From: Hyalella azteca
Lineage: Eukaryota; Arthropoda; Malacostraca; Amphipoda; Hyalellidae
Direction of reading: 5' to 3'
Length of the DNA: 64,000 nt
Assembly (NCBI RefSeq): GCF_000764305.2
Contig: NW_025941602.1
Span: forward strand, 1-64,000
Under the pieces are notes generated by a model, which saw nothing but the letters and a program-made list of their open reading frames with translations, did not search any database and was not told the DNA's origin. Each line of letters begins with the position of its first letter. Within the stretch, counting starts at the first letter, position 1. Of this stretch, positions 1-12,676 are shown in pieces. Both the position numbers and the translations under genes were made by a program.

Positions 1-92
1 TTCATCAAACTGTTTGGTTGATGAGCAGACCCTTCATCAAACTGTTGGGTTGATGCGCAGATCCCCTTCATAAAACTGTTTTGGTTTACTGT
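1..92. repeat. Truncated ~32-bp minisatellite at the window edge
   Basis: About 2.7 copies of a unit beginning TTCATCAAACTGTT and continuing GGTTGATG then GCAGA. Each unit contains the short inverted repeat CATCAA/TTGATG. The array starts at base 1, so it probably extends to the left of the window. A lone CTTCATCAAACTGT occurs again near 44935. Confidence 0.7.
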
Positions 93-1149
93 TAAAAATT
101 AATTCATGGTTAACTATGTAATTTGCGTTATTTTTAGCGCCACTGATTTAAGGTATATATTAATGGATCATGGATTAATAATGGAATTAAAATATAAATT
201 GACTAAAAAACCATAGCGGTCTTATGAAAGTGATAGCCGTCGTGATGCTCTTGCAAACAGTATCTCACTATTGTAAAGATATCAAACGTAATTGTACGTT
301 TGGTAATGGTGGAGAGATACATGTTGTCACTTTGATTCATAGAGGAGTTTATAGCACATAGGACGTGCATTGAACTTAGACACTTTTTGAACGTTACCGG
401 ATAGCTAATTTGATATTAATTTCCTAATTAATGCCGTTGGTATAGCAATAAATTTTTCGTCATCATTTGTTGGTTGCAAATTCCCCAGCCAAACAAAACG
501 AATCTTACTAGTTATTGAGATTTTCTTTTTATTGTGTCGGGTGAGCTTATATCAGCTCTAGATTGAGTATCTCGGCGATGTATTACTGCTCGACATAGGA
601 TGTTGTAGGGTGGAATTGTAACATTTTGTGTATTACATTTGTGCGTTTTTAGCCTGTCTCACGCAAGCCTTGTAGATAACTAGGATTTAGAAACGTTTCT
701 TTTTTCTCTAATCTATGATATAAATAATTCAGTCTTGCCAAATCTTCTCTGTAACGTTAGATTTACGATTTTTCATGTAAGCGGATTTCTCTCTGGTAGA
801 CAGAGTTGTACTCTGTCAGCTAAGGAATGATCCGGGAGTCAGTTCACTAAGGGCCATACCTGTGCGGAGCTGAGAGGCATGTAGTGTCCCGTCATGTTGC
901 TCCTGTCACCTCATCTCTTATTGAACGTTTAACTCAGTTTGAATCTGAATAAATACTTTTAAATTGTCCCTGCGCAAAATTACTGAACCTAGCCAGAACG
1001 AGCGACCCGACAAAAATGGGACTTCTGTCCGTTTTTCAGGCTGATAGGAAAATTTGAAGAGTTGAAGGTTGTGCCTTGCAATAAGTGTCAAAGTTGTATT
1101 GTAAAATCATTGGATCTAAATCTACCTTTCCATCTTGCAATCAATCACA
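93..1149. other. No gene recognised; AT-rich noncoding
   Basis: I see no coding pattern or known element. The only structure is a small hairpin at 799-817 (8-bp arms gacagagt/actctgtc, 3-nt loop). The acceptor-like AG just before the exon at 1629 suggests this may itself be intron or 5' flank of the same gene. Confidence 0.5.
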
Positions 1150-1206
1150 GGCAGACAGACAGACGGACTGACGTACGAATGGACGGACATGACGAGCACA
1201 ACAGTC
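1150..1206 (-). mobile_element. Degenerate fragment of the GTCY dispersed element
   Basis: A run of gcagacagacagacgg followed by ggacggacatgacgagcaca matches the reverse complement of the TGTGCTCGCCATGTCCGTCC segment seen in the intact copies at 14277, 21433 and 47871. The flanking inverted 13-mers and the palindromic end are missing, so it is a decayed fragment. Confidence 0.5.
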
Positions 1207-1628
1207 TAATGTCCGTATAGGAATGAAATTATTTAAGTTGTTTCAACTTTCAAATATTCTTGCTTCTCAATTTTTCTTCATTGCCAGGCTATTTATTAGT
1301 GATTTTTGCGTGAAAATTGTTCACAAAATGATTGTTAAGGCTGCGTGCTGTGCTTTCTGGTTACAGCTGCTATTGGAGATTTTTCAGTAACATATTTCAA
1401 AAAGAAGATGAAGATATAATGTAATTCAATGCAAACAACTATTAAATTTCATCAATGCACCAGGTGACTCGAGAATGCTGTCAATTGTGCGCAGATGTCT
1501 GTCGTCATTGAAGGCTCCCATTCAATATTTATCGAAGCGTCGATTAATTTGTCATTGTTTAAAAGATGTGTAACTTTAAACTGTAATAATTGTTTATGTA
1601 TTTAAAATTCTTTATATCATGTGTGCAG

Positions 1629-1792
1629 ATGACAGCTGGAGTGCGCGTGGTGGTCCAGCTGCTGGACGGCCGGCGTCTCGACGTGAACGTCTCGCCTCGT
1701 CTACACGTGCGAGACTTGCTCGCTCTCGCCGCCTCGCATTGCTGTGCTGTGCGAGACACGCGGTACTTCTCTCTCGCACACGTCGCTGACAA
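1629..1792 (+). CDS. Coding exon: N-terminal part of a FERM F1 lobe, FRMD4A/B-like
   Basis: The exon encodes 54 residues plus two bases of the next codon. It begins MTAGVRVVVQLLDGRRLDV, continues with a PRL..RDLLALAASH helix and ends RYFSLAHVAD. The order (beta hairpin with LLDGRRL, amphipathic helix, then the YF-G/S-L strand) is the start of a ubiquitin-like FERM F1 lobe. Spacing and residues best fit FRMD4A/FRMD4B, membrane-associated scaffolds that link Par-3 and cytohesin/Arf6 at cell junctions; those roles are family knowledge, not visible here. The boundaries are tgtgtgcag|ATG and GACAA|gtaagt, so it ends in phase 2. GC content is far above the flanks. An acceptor directly before the ATG suggests upstream exons outside the window. 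The continuation of the domain was not found in this window, so only a partial gene is present. Another FERM family member is possible. Confidence 0.72.
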
Positions 1793-1933
1793 GTAAGTTA
1801 TATATTTATTGTAAGCGTTCGTAATCCCAGCGTATCATCTTATTAACAAATTTATCCTTCAGAATTTCTTTAATAATCATTATTAATAATTTTAATAATA
1901 CAGTTATGTAATGTAATAATATAATATGTTGCT

Positions 1934-2573
1934 AGTCCGCCTACGTTATTCGTCAACGAGAAAATGCGCTCTCTGTCACTCACTGTAGTGATTACTGAGT
2001 TATATTTCTTTACGTTTTGCTGCAGATTGATATACTATCGCGATGAGCGCTTCAAAAACTCAACACCTTTGAAATAGATGCTTATACATCTCTCAGCTTC
2101 CCTCGCGTTCATCATTGAGTGCAAACATCGGCATGTACATGAAAAGCTCATGTGTACATGATATCACGTACACGTGATAGTATCATAGATACGATGGCGT
2201 GTCCGTGATACTATGGCGGCTAATGGCGTGTACAATTGTACATAATACGATGGCGTGAACATGATGCGATGTCGTGTACGTGATTGATACTATGGCGTAT
2301 ACATGATACCATTGCCGCCATTGCGTATACATGATACGATGGCGTATACATGCTACGATGGCGTATACATGCTACGATGACGCGTACATGATATATGATG
2401 GCGCGTACATGATACGATGACGTGTACATGATACTATGGTGTATAAATGCTACCATGGCGTATACATGTTACTATGGCGTATATAGGGTAAGTTTACTTG
2501 TATATGATATGTTGGCGAATATATGATATCATACCATGGTTGAAGAATTAATCATTTTAGTTCGTGAGAAATT
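1934..2573 (+). mobile_element. Extended GTCY-family element, copy A1 (left part missing)
   Basis: The copy starts inside the core (tacgttattcgtcaacgagaaaatgcgct), passes the palindrome region (cactcactgtagtgattactgagttat), then continues with 'atcgcgatgagcg(c/t)ttcaaaaactcaac' and a variable tandem region built on 'tacatgatacgatggcgt(g/a)' (about 2132-2530). It ends with 'ggttgaagaattaatcattt'. The same order occurs at 14277-14874. The tandem region has roughly 20-bp units with many point changes and differs in length between the copies. No ORF is convincing, so this looks like a nonautonomous element. Confidence 0.65.
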
Positions 2574-2709
2574 ACCGATCGATGAAATTATCTTGTTTCT
2601 TTTATATGGCAGCTCCGATTTTAGTTGCAACTTCCTCATATTTTTGTTAATTTTTCACAGTATAGACTCTCGTCTCTCGAGACTTTTGTTTGTTACATGA
2701 GCAATGATG

Positions 2710-2955
2710 TGCTAGGCTATTATTTGTTTTTTATAACTGTAAGGATTTGTGAGGTTGATATTTGTTTTGTTATTTGTTTCTTATAACTGCTGTGATTTGC
2801 GAGGCTGTTATTTGTTTGTTACGACTGTAATGATTCGCGAGGCTGTTATTTATTTTTTATTTTTTGTTATTTGTTTGTTACAACTGCAATGATTTGCGAG
2901 GCTGTCATTTGTTTGTTATTTGTTTGTTACATCTGCAATGATTTGTGAGGCTGTT
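2710..2955. repeat. ~40-bp minisatellite (gcgaggctgttatttgtttgttac)
   Basis: About five imperfect copies of 'gaggctgttatttgtttgtt' followed by 'ac(a/g)actg(t/c)aatgattt'. The copies drift in length because the TTTGTT tract expands. The repeat explains several short open frames here, which I do not treat as genes. Confidence 0.7.
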
Positions 2956-3879
2956 TGTGTAAGAAGACCGTTAGAGGTGGCAGAGTGTGAAAGCGGCCAG
3001 CGTCTCCAAGACTCTATTATGAAACGCGAGATAAGAGGAGGGTTGGGGACGTGTAGCTTGGGGACGACCGTTGCGAGGGCTACAGATTTTATGGGAAACT
3101 TCCCCTGAGGAAATCTTGTTTCGTCTGGTTTCATGGTGCAATGAAATAAATTTATTTGACCTTATGCATTTCCTGCACATTTTCACTTTTTCTAAGTATT
3201 GGACTTGAGACAAGGCTCTTATATACTCGGATACGTATACGCTTGTATTCAACTTTGAAATGAAACGTATTTTAACGCTAAAAATTGAATGTACCGTAAA
3301 CCTCATCGTGTATTCTCTGAAAAAACTTCTCAATGAATGTCCGTATAAAAAGTAACGCTGAAGCTTTGAGGTTAGTTGACCTCCAGACCCCGAAACCATT
3401 CTCGGTTGATTTTTTTTGTTAAGAATAGTTGACGAGTTTTTGTAATATCTGATACTATGGTTTGACTACCATTGAAAGCTTTCGGGGATTTTTTAAGAAA
3501 AGTTTTATCTTTTTTTTTTTTGATGTAATTTAATTTTTTTAATTTAATTTTTTGATTTCAATTTCTTTATTTAATTCAACAATTAATTATAGCGTGGTAG
3601 AACTTCTGTCCTCTAAAATTGATCAAATAATCAACAGGGGAGATTTCTGTTTGAATTGTATTGTCCAGATGTCAATGATTTTATAATAATCCGTCTTGGT
3701 GAAGCATCTTCAGTACAAAAATTAGACATTTTATTTTGAATTGATATAGTTCTTATGTACTGCAATTTTTTAAAGACGTTAATTGTAGTTCAATTACTTA
3801 AAATGATTTGTGTGAGTAATTCAAGTTAATGGAGTTCATACAATAGTATACAGACTGGGCCACATATATTAAGATGGCG

Positions 3880-3932
3880 AGACTGAGTATACTCAGTCTC
3901 TCGTATACTTATACAGTATACACTGTATAAGT
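3880..3932. other. Two adjacent perfect hairpins
   Basis: AGACTGAGTATACTCAGTCT at 3880-3899 is a perfect 20-bp palindrome. Eight bases later, acttatacagt (3907-3917) and actgtataagt (3922-3932) form a perfect 11-bp stem with a 4-nt loop. Together they make a double cruciform-prone site. I see no flanking transposon or gene that explains it. Confidence 0.8.
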
Positions 3933-5835
3933 GCACAGCCCAGACATCTCGGGTGTTGATCTAATGGGATTGTGTAGTGCGAGCTGCGGAGGGACCGTCA
4001 ATGGATGATTTTTGAACAAGAGTTGTCGCCTGATCTCGTCTTTTGTTGCTTTTTTACCGTTTAAGAGGAAATTTCTGTAGAGTTCAATAGGTGGCTTCAA
4101 CTAGACTGGTTCTGTGTACATAGTAGCGGTGTCCTGGGAAGGTATTATGTTAGCGTAGCGAGCGTTACTAAGCTTTACTAAGCCCGTGTAAAAGCAGTAC
4201 AAGTGCACACTGACTCATTATGTACGTTTCTTTAATGCGTTTTACGTCTGTTAAGCATCGCAATTCGTCATGCATAGATTGATGCTCATTGAACGTCTGG
4301 GAGAAGCTTCTTCAACTTATTGATATGTAATGGGCATTCTAGCATCAGTATGCAGCGTTCTTGTTACTTGTGTTGGAGTCTCTTGTAATCACATTCATAC
4401 TAAAATGTTTGGAGCATTGAACCATACTTGCATCTGCTCATATTCTCTACTCATAATTGTCCGAGAGACCAACATATGAGATTCCGAACAACATTGTATC
4501 TATATTTGTTTTTTTTTTTTCAAATGGAATTTGTATTCAACGATGCTGTACAAGTTTTCTAATTGTAAAAAGTAACCAAAAGTAGGCATGTGGATGGATC
4601 AAGCCCGCCTGTCTAAAACTCGATAACAGAAAGGACGGAAATTTTTTTTTCGATTGTTCATTGTTTGAACCTTATTGGTGGATGCGCTACGAAATATACT
4701 TCGTATTTCGCCATTGATATGAAGCTTTCTACACAGCATGATGAATTTATTTGTTGTAACTTCATTAACACGTCAGTAATTTGCTGATTGCTATTCTCTT
4801 TGTTTTCAGTTATTTTATTTGATGTCTACGTGACTGACCGTCATTATATCCTCGTAATGGGGTTGGATTTATGAATTGGAAAAATTGCACTCAAAAACCG
4901 ATTAATTGCATCTATTTCAAGTGTCAATCCGATTTCATCATCCATAATTTTTTTGCGTTGTATCAGTTGTCGATTAAATTGCTGACAGATCATTGAAACT
5001 GGATGACTATCATCTGCTATCGATTTTAATCATTAAAAGATAAGCACTTAATTGTGAATTTCGGATAAAAATTATCGACATCGCACGAGAGAAATAAACG
5101 TCGCAACCAGAGAGAGTTGGGCGTTATTAATGTATACCTGGGACTCCGTCGACAGTGCTGGATTTAGCTCCACGTTTTTTGTGCCTTCCTCGCCTTTTAT
5201 TGTCTTCAGTCTTATTGTCTTATTTCTTGCTAATCCACGACAGCAAAGGAGGAACGGCGACCGCGTCTCAATTGAGCTAAAATGTGCCACGCATTAGTTT
5301 TAGAACACGAGGCAGCGTCAGCCATTGTTCAGCCGCTCCATCTCCAGGAAAACTTTTCGTCACCATTTTAATAGCCTCTTGATGACAGACGGTCGGCCGC
5401 CCTTGGCTCGCCAATACGTTTCACTTGGGAAACACAAAACTTTTGAATTCGCTATGGCATGTTCGAATTTCTATGATTATTTTGGGCTTCTAATTGTTCT
5501 GGTCTGTCTCGGTCGATTTTTTATAGAGTCGTGCGAACAGTCGATTTATCCACCCTGGCATGACTCATCATCGGCGATATGCTATCTGATGGCTACGGTT
5601 GTTTCGATCACAATTTGCAGCCTATGTTGTCGATGTCTGCAGCTATTTAAAGCTGCGCAACGGCATGCGATCTAAACAAAAATTGGTCCCCTGTAGTTCT
5701 TGAATTACGTTATTCCATTCATTGTCAGAGAAAAGTTTCACACAATTGTTTACTTTTTTGAGCCAAACTTGTAAAATACAATTCGTCGCGGCGGAAGGTT
5801 TAGTCAAGCACTAGTAAATTTGATAAACATTTGTA
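3933..5835. other. No gene recognised; one open frame with two hydrophobic stretches
   Basis: Mostly AT-rich noncoding DNA. A plus-strand frame at 5325-5675 (116 codons) has two hydrophobic stretches (around YFGLLIVLVCLGRFF and YLMATVVSITICSLC) but no recognisable family. It lies where the N-terminal half of the adjacent Tc1-like transposase should be, yet shows no helix-turn-helix pattern. I do not call it a gene. Confidence 0.4.
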
Positions 5836-6540
5836 GTTATGCAATAATACTCCAGAATTGGTCCTTCGAGCAGTAGAAAAGGTGATTTTCTCTGACGAAT
5901 CATCGTTTACCTTATTTCCAACCTCTGGCCGAGTTTCCGTTTGGAAAGAGCCAAAATTTCATGTAATCTTGACTGCCTCCTCCCAACCGTAAATATGGCG
6001 GGGGATTCGTAATAATCTGGGGTGCGATTTCTTGGAAATCCGGCGGACCAATGATTTCTTTTCGTGAAAGAATCAGCTGCCGCGACTATTTAGGAATTTT
6101 AGGGGACCAAATTCATCCAATGGTTCAAGCACTGTTTCCAATGGGGAACGCCATCTTTCAAGATGATAATGCGCCGATCCAGACAGCTGAAATCGTTAAA
6201 AAATGGCACGAAGAATATTATTGAAGTGCAGCATCTCATTTGACATCTACTATCACCATGCTTGAATATAATCGAGCATTTATGTTCGATGTTAGAGATG
6301 CAAGTCAGAATTCGATTCCCTCCGCCATCGTCTCTCTAAGAGCTGGAGGTAGTTTTAATTGAAGAATGTGTTTTAATTCGTTCGGAAACAATTCGCAATT
6401 TGTATGAATCAAACTTCGGAGGAATGAGGCTGTAATTGCCGCAAAAAGTTGATCTACAACAAATTAAAATATATAAATGTGGATGTCCCATGCGTTTCCA
6501 TTTTTTATCTAACCCCTGTACATGGAAAAATTTTCTATTC
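5836..6540 (+). mobile_element. Decayed Tc1/mariner transposon (DDE transposase pseudogene)
   Basis: Frameshifted but unmistakable transposase pieces occur in order. KVIFSDESSFTLF has the first catalytic Asp at 5894-5896. It is followed by WGAISWKSGGPMISF, then GILGDQIHPMVQALF, then IFQDDNAPIQTA with the second Asp at 6165-6167, then LNIIEHL with the catalytic Glu at 6274-6276, then RFPPPSSL and ETIRNLYES. The DDE set is intact in residue identity, but stop codons (taa taa near 6000, tga near 6222, taa near 6336) and at least two frame changes make it dead. The N-terminal DNA-binding half is not recognisable and no terminal inverted repeats were found, so the limits are approximate. It is a pseudogene of a cut-and-paste transposase. 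Confidence 0.88.
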
Positions 6541-7020
6541 ATGAATGCAGTTTGGTTTTGGGTTCCCTACTTGCTGATTCTTTGATTTTGAAATTTATTT
6601 TCTACTAATGTTGAATTCTTTACTCGCATTAAATAATTTTTTAACATGAATGAAATTGGAATTCAGAGAAACTCTATTTGCGAAACAAGTTGAAGACTTT
6701 CATTATCAAGATGAATCAAATTATATTGTTCATTATCAAATTTTCATGTCGAATTTTTTTTATACACCATGGAAGCAAAAATCGAGTAGTTTCAAATTTT
6801 GGAACTCCAGCATATCTGGAAAAATGTATGGCAAGCTACAACGAATGGATTATTCCATACTATAAAATAAAACAATAAATGGTAGTAGTAATTCAATTGT
6901 GTGAATGGACCAACATTAATTTTTGGCTGTAGTCATTAATGAGTAAGATATCGAGTTCATTGTGTGTCATGAGTGTGCATGTAAACAATCATTTATCGTT
7001 CGACCTCAAATTGGCCTCTG
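6541..7020. other. No gene recognised
   Basis: AT-rich. Two overlapping plus-strand frames (6650-6878) share the same bases in different registers and have no recognisable motif. I take them as chance. Confidence 0.4.
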
Positions 7021-7829
7021 CTGCCAAGCCTCTCATGTTTTATTACATGTAAACCTGTTACAGTAAACTAGTGGCAAATACTTATTGAAAACCTCCCCAT
7101 ATATGAACCCTCAACTGGAATCCAAAATAAATTACTTGGTAGAAACCTTCACACATAAACCCGCGAGTAAAATACTCGTTTAAAACCTCTTCATATAAAC
7201 CCTCAACTGGAAGATAAAATAAATTACTTAGCGAAACCTCCACACTTTAACAGTAACCACGGATAAAATACTCGTTTGAAACTTCATCATATAAACCCAA
7301 AACAGGAATTGAGTATAAAATACGGGCTGGAAATTTCATTACTCGTCACGATGGGGCACAAATGTGAGGCGACGGAAGCGTGGTCGTCCATTTACCGAGG
7401 TGATGGTAAACCAACAAGCGCTACTGCCAAGCCTCTCATGTTTTATTACATGTAAACCTGTTACAGTAAACTAGTGGATAATACTTATTGAAAACCTCAT
7501 CATATATAAACCTTCAACTGGAACCCAAAATAAATTACTTGATAGAAACCTTTACACACAAACCCGCGAGTAAAATACTCGTTGGAAACCTCATCATATA
7601 AACCCTCAACTGGAACCAAAAATAAATTACTTGGCGAAACCTCCACACATAAACCCTGTAACCACAGATAAAATACTCGTTTGAAACTTCATCATATAAA
7701 CCCTAAACAGAAATTAAGAATAAAATACGGGTTGGAAATTTCATTACTCGTCACGATGGGGCACAAATGTGAGGCGACGGAAGCGTGGTCGTCCATTTAC
7801 CGAGGTGATGGTAAACCAACAAGCGCTTT
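7021..7829. repeat. Tandem duplication of a ~404-bp unit with internal ~90-bp subrepeats
   Basis: Copy 1 is 7021-7423 and copy 2 is 7424-7829. Both start 'ctgccaagcctctcatgttt' and both end 'ggtgatggtaaaccaacaag'. The markers 'gatggggcacaaatgtgagg' at 7350 and 7755 give a period of 405. Within each copy a unit of about 90 bp, 'aaatactcgtttgaaac' plus 'tcatatAaaccctcaactgg' plus 'aaataaattactt', recurs two to three times. The array is therefore nested: an older minisatellite was later duplicated as a block. Confidence 0.85.
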
Positions 7830-10800
7830 TGTCTGTAGTAAATTGCCCCGGTCATGGCAGCGGATTTTCTCGGATGACTTGAGTGAGAGGCTCGGATGTA
7901 GGGAGCGCTTATTGTCTATGGCTGGCTCTGAACATTCCTTCATAGTGTGAACGTAATGTTATTTGCTCGTTTTTGGTGCTGTGAAGTGGTCCGACGTATT
8001 TATCAAAAATATTTTTTTTTGCTTTTTACTTGGTATATTATTTTTCCGTGCTGTATTTTTAAATTATTCGCGGTGTGAACTTTTTTCTCAATCACTTTTT
8101 ATCCAAGTGTTCAGTGTTGTGAATGTAGATTGATTTATAAATACTTCTAAAAATCGCCATTCTAGCGGAAAAGTTTACAGATTCAAATGGAAAGAATAAG
8201 TCGGAAAATAATCGTGCATATTCATGCATGGCAATTATTCATATGTGTCTTATTTCTTCATAACCTTTGAAATTAAAGCTTCATCAATCGACACTAATTT
8301 TCTAATACATCCTCCATACATGTGAACGCTCTTACCTGTAACCAGAAGTGCCCAGACGTAATCCGTGCTTACCTCCTCCTTGTATCACTTTATTTGTTCC
8401 TTCTTATCTTTATTGTATTTATTTTATGTATTTAGTTTTTCATTTTTTGTGTGTTGTTTTTCTGGAGTCCACTTTCGGCGGCTGATGAAGATCATCGCAC
8501 ACGTGCTCAGCGAGCGTCGTCTGTTATGATGCTAATTTCCTCCTTTATTTTATTTCGGTTTGCTTAACGAAGTTAATCTTAAGTAATGTTGTGGTTGATT
8601 CCAAGTATCATTTTCATTGTGGTTCACTTCGTGGTAATTTTGTGCTTAATTTGAAATAAAATGCAAGTAAGTTTCTCTGTACTGGAACTTTATTCAGTTC
8701 CGGCGAGTATCGATATAGCAGAGTAGAAATCGTACGCTCGCTGATTATTTGAAACGAAAAATATTTTACTCCACATTTTTTGGTGTGAAAATATCGCTTT
8801 AATCATTAGATATACCTTTAAGAGAATATTCGATCCGTAAACCGACCATAATTAAACTAAACCTCGACGGCCTTTTAAGTTTTTTAATTTTCCCACAATC
8901 GTGGGCTGAGCGGAACTCTAATCAACACTCGACTGTGGTTCCCCCTATAGCAACTGTACATGTGAATTACAGAGGAACCGGTGATCGCGTATAAATTTCA
9001 TATAATGCCGATGGTTAAGACAAGCGATTTTAATATATTCGAAAATACCTTATTCAAACTGGTTTCTCAAACTGTAATTGTTTATTGTTATTTTCTTCTG
9101 CACCACAATGATGCAGTTCTTGAACCGCTAGGATAAAATTTATTGCCCTACTTAAGCAATCGGCACGTGAATAATTGATAACTCCTCAAAAAGAGCACAA
9201 TTCATTCGTTCGTAATTAATTTCGTAATTTTACTGAAAATTTTTAGCAAAAATTACTTTATCAATACACAACCTTGAACTTTCTGTGCATTGTCCCTGAC
9301 ACAAATAGTTGGTTTCCCACGTGGAAGACTTTTCGCCGTGGGTGTAATTATCACCTTCAACCGGAAGTGAGAGTTCTTCTAGCTTTTGTACATTTTTTTC
9401 ATTAAAGTTTATACTTTTATGTTCGAATTATACGTGTGAGCTTCAAGGGTGCTTATAATTCCTAACGCCATACATGCTTATCGACGATTCTCCAGACGCA
9501 TTCGTGCTCAGTCTGTCGTGACCTTAACTTTTGTCGACCTTCTGATCGCTTCGGCAAAGCCTGATGTTCGTGCCGATACGAAACCCAGTGATTGAGATGT
9601 TCCTTCATTCGTGTTCGACTGTTCGTGACAATACCTACGTTGACCTGCGTCACGAATAAGAATTTTCCTACCCGAATTTTGGTACGTATTTGCGTGGTCA
9701 TAGCCAGGCAGGGTTTTAAGCTGTTAATTGTTCGATGTTATATTTTCTCTACACTTCGACATTTTCTTTCACTTTTTTTCGATACCGCACTTTATTTTTC
9801 ATAGGAAATAGAGCTTTAATTTTTCGGCTACCTCACTTAAACCTCAAAGTAATGTAATTTCCATTGTTATAAAAAAAACGCACTAACAATTTATCTAGCT
9901 CGTTAGGTGATAGATATTATTTCCCCTCTTGCTTAGGTCATTAATTATCCACGAAAATATCTTTGAGTTTTGTTCTCATTTCATCATTTGTATGTTTATT
10001 TCATTATTTCCAAACTAATTCATGAAGGCCATGTTTCATCATCGTGTACATGTCCTGTAAGCTTAGTTTCTTCCATAAATTCGCTGCATTTCAGACTTGG
10101 CTTGTTCAGTTCTTAGTATACAAAGTTCCTTTCTTCAATCAATTTAAATTTCTCATTTCAAAACAAAGATAAAAAATACATCTTGTTATTCCTTATTTTG
10201 TTTTGTCATAAGTGACAATTTATTTCCGTGTACATTTTAAATATTTATTCAATACACGGTGATACCAATCTCACTTTCGAGGCACAGACAGCCACTGCAA
10301 AGTGACAATAATTGTCCGCTCCGTAACAACAGGCAAATTTTCTCCTCATTGGCTTCTGCCTTGTTAATGCGAGATCTTGTGCATGATTTCTTCGAAATTC
10401 GAGCGTTCATTTCGACTTTCGTGGAAACTTTCGGTTGGGAGATGCGAGCGATACGTGGCTTATAGCTGAAGATCCCTATGAGGAGAGGCAATTTTCTCGT
10501 TACCTGCCCGATCATCCCGCAGTGCCTGGATAGCAACACAATCATGATGTGAACTTCTCTGTTCTTGCATCATTTATTCTTGTGCTGTATGCTGAATTCC
10601 CTGCTGAACTGCAATAATTTAACGTCTAGTCTTTAATTTCCTTGAATTTAAATTTTCATTAAGTTTTTGTTAAATTGTACCTCTCTTGGGCGCTGTAAGT
10701 ATATTATTTTGCAAACTCCACTCTGAACAGAGGAGGCACAAGCCGCTTTACTAATGATTCGACAATTAATATTTCTAATCATCAACCCGCCGCTCTTGTA

Positions 10801-12676
10801 AGCAATGTAGCTAATATTTGCTGGTAAAAACAATTAAATTGATCAGCGCCATTCCGACATTTTATTGGATAACACTTTTTCATCCGAGAGCGACATTAGA
10901 AGCGATTTTAAATTAAATCACGTCTAAATCCGATACATTTATCAAAGAACCAAGATTCTAGGGTTAATAACTGTATACCATTACCCTTCCTAAACAGCTG
11001 AAAATATTTTCCTAAGCATATATGTTGAAGCGAATCAAATTTTCGGCTTTAGATTCAAGCATGCTTGAGAAGGAACCTAGGCCTATACCTACCATCTCTG
11101 CCTGCCGAGCTGCTCTCCGTGCCTGATTGATGACCAGGCTTTTGTAAGCTACTGATGTACGGCGTGGGAAAGTCCAGAGTGTAGGTTTTCGCTCTGCCAA
11201 ATCTACTCTGGACTGCGAACGTGATTGGTAGTACGACCATGTCTCTGCAAAGGAACATGACTCGGGCTCTCTGCTGCCGCGAAACTTTCAGATTTATTGC
11301 TTACTTGACATGATCTTGATGCTAGCCCCTGTGCCATAGATCACACCGTGCGATTGTTTGAACCTGATCGGGTTTTCTCGTTGAGGAATTTCAATGCCTG
11401 TAAAGTAACTAAAATCAGTGCATGTGGGGTTGGTGAATTCCAGTCCTTTTTAAGCTAGTATGTTTTGCTGCTCTGCCTTTCATGCGCTTATATTTCAGTT
11501 CATTGAAGATAAAGATACAAATAAAATTTTGTGGATTGTAAAATTTGAAATTCTTCCATCGTAAATCGTGTAAACCGATGCCATCTTGAGAATAATGAAC
11601 TAATGATATAATATTCAATAATCATGGGATCAATGATTAATTGATATGCTTAATTTGATCCTGGATGTATTGTAAAATATTGAATTAAACAGAGTGATAA
11701 CTCGTTCCAGAGAACTCGATAATTGACTATTCATATTTTTTATGTTTTGCTAAGATTTATTTCTTAGTAAACTAATATATCTTCTTCTATTGCTCTATTG
11801 TGTAACGCCATTCCACAACATGAATACACATATTACGCTAAGTGTTAAGAAACTGTAGCTTCGAGAGTCCTAATTAATTCTGCATTAATTATATATTCTT
11901 AATTATTTACTTTTCATGTATTTTTGAGGCGGTCGAATGCCGGCAAACACTGTGTATAGCTGACACCCTGTCGAGCACGCCTCCCTGGGCACCAGGATTT
12001 CGCTGACTTGGATTTCGCCAAGGATTTGCCTGACTTTCCTACGCGCTGCTGTGTTATTGCCTGAGATCCTGACGGCTATTCCTTTATCGTCGGCAGCTGA
12101 TCTTGTAGAGGAATGTCGGGCAGGTATGGCAGAGGCGTGCCTTAGGAGAAATCTCTTGATTAATGGAGTTTTAAGCCCAGTCTTTGAATTGTTTAGTTTT
12201 CATTCTTGCAATTATTTGTTTTAGTTTGACGTAAGGAAAAAATGCAGTTGTTCTATTCACACCAATTGCAACTTGTCGCTGTAATCGAACTCTGATTTGC
12301 ATTCAACCTTACGGTCGTCATGAGGACAATGATCATCTAGATTAGGCAAGTTAATCTGAGATGGGTTTATGTTTAATCAGTTAATCTACATAGCATCTCT
12401 GAACTCTTAACTAATTATTTCGAAAATTAATGATAAGATACATGCTTCAACTAGATAATTATCTTCAGCATATTTAACGAATAAAAACTGATATATGGCA
12501 GTATTTTTCCCAAAACAGATTTTTCGACTCTTGTGCATAATTTAGCATCATTATTATTCTCGATTGCTTTTATTTTAAAACGAACTTGAATAAAATAATT
12601 GCGTGAGACTCTAATTTTCAGAAAGCTGCTAGCCATCGCTTCAATGAATTGCGATGAGTATTTTGGCGCTATAGGC
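7830..12676. other. 4.8 kb with no recognisable feature
   Basis: AT-rich, with many short oligo-A/T runs. Chance open frames exist (for example minus 9462-9701 and minus 10249-10545), but none shows a family motif or good splice flanks. I read it as intron sequence. Confidence 0.5.

Noticed and set aside
2971..3399. 142-codon minus-strand open frame
   Set aside because: No recognisable domain, its end overlaps the edge of a minisatellite, and its composition is mixed. A frame of this length is not surprising on six frames of 64 kb.
5325..5675. 116-codon frame with two hydrophobic segments, possibly a small membrane protein
   Set aside because: No signal, homologue or conserved motif that I recognise, and it adjoins a decayed transposon. 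Hydrophobic stretches arise easily from T-rich codons.
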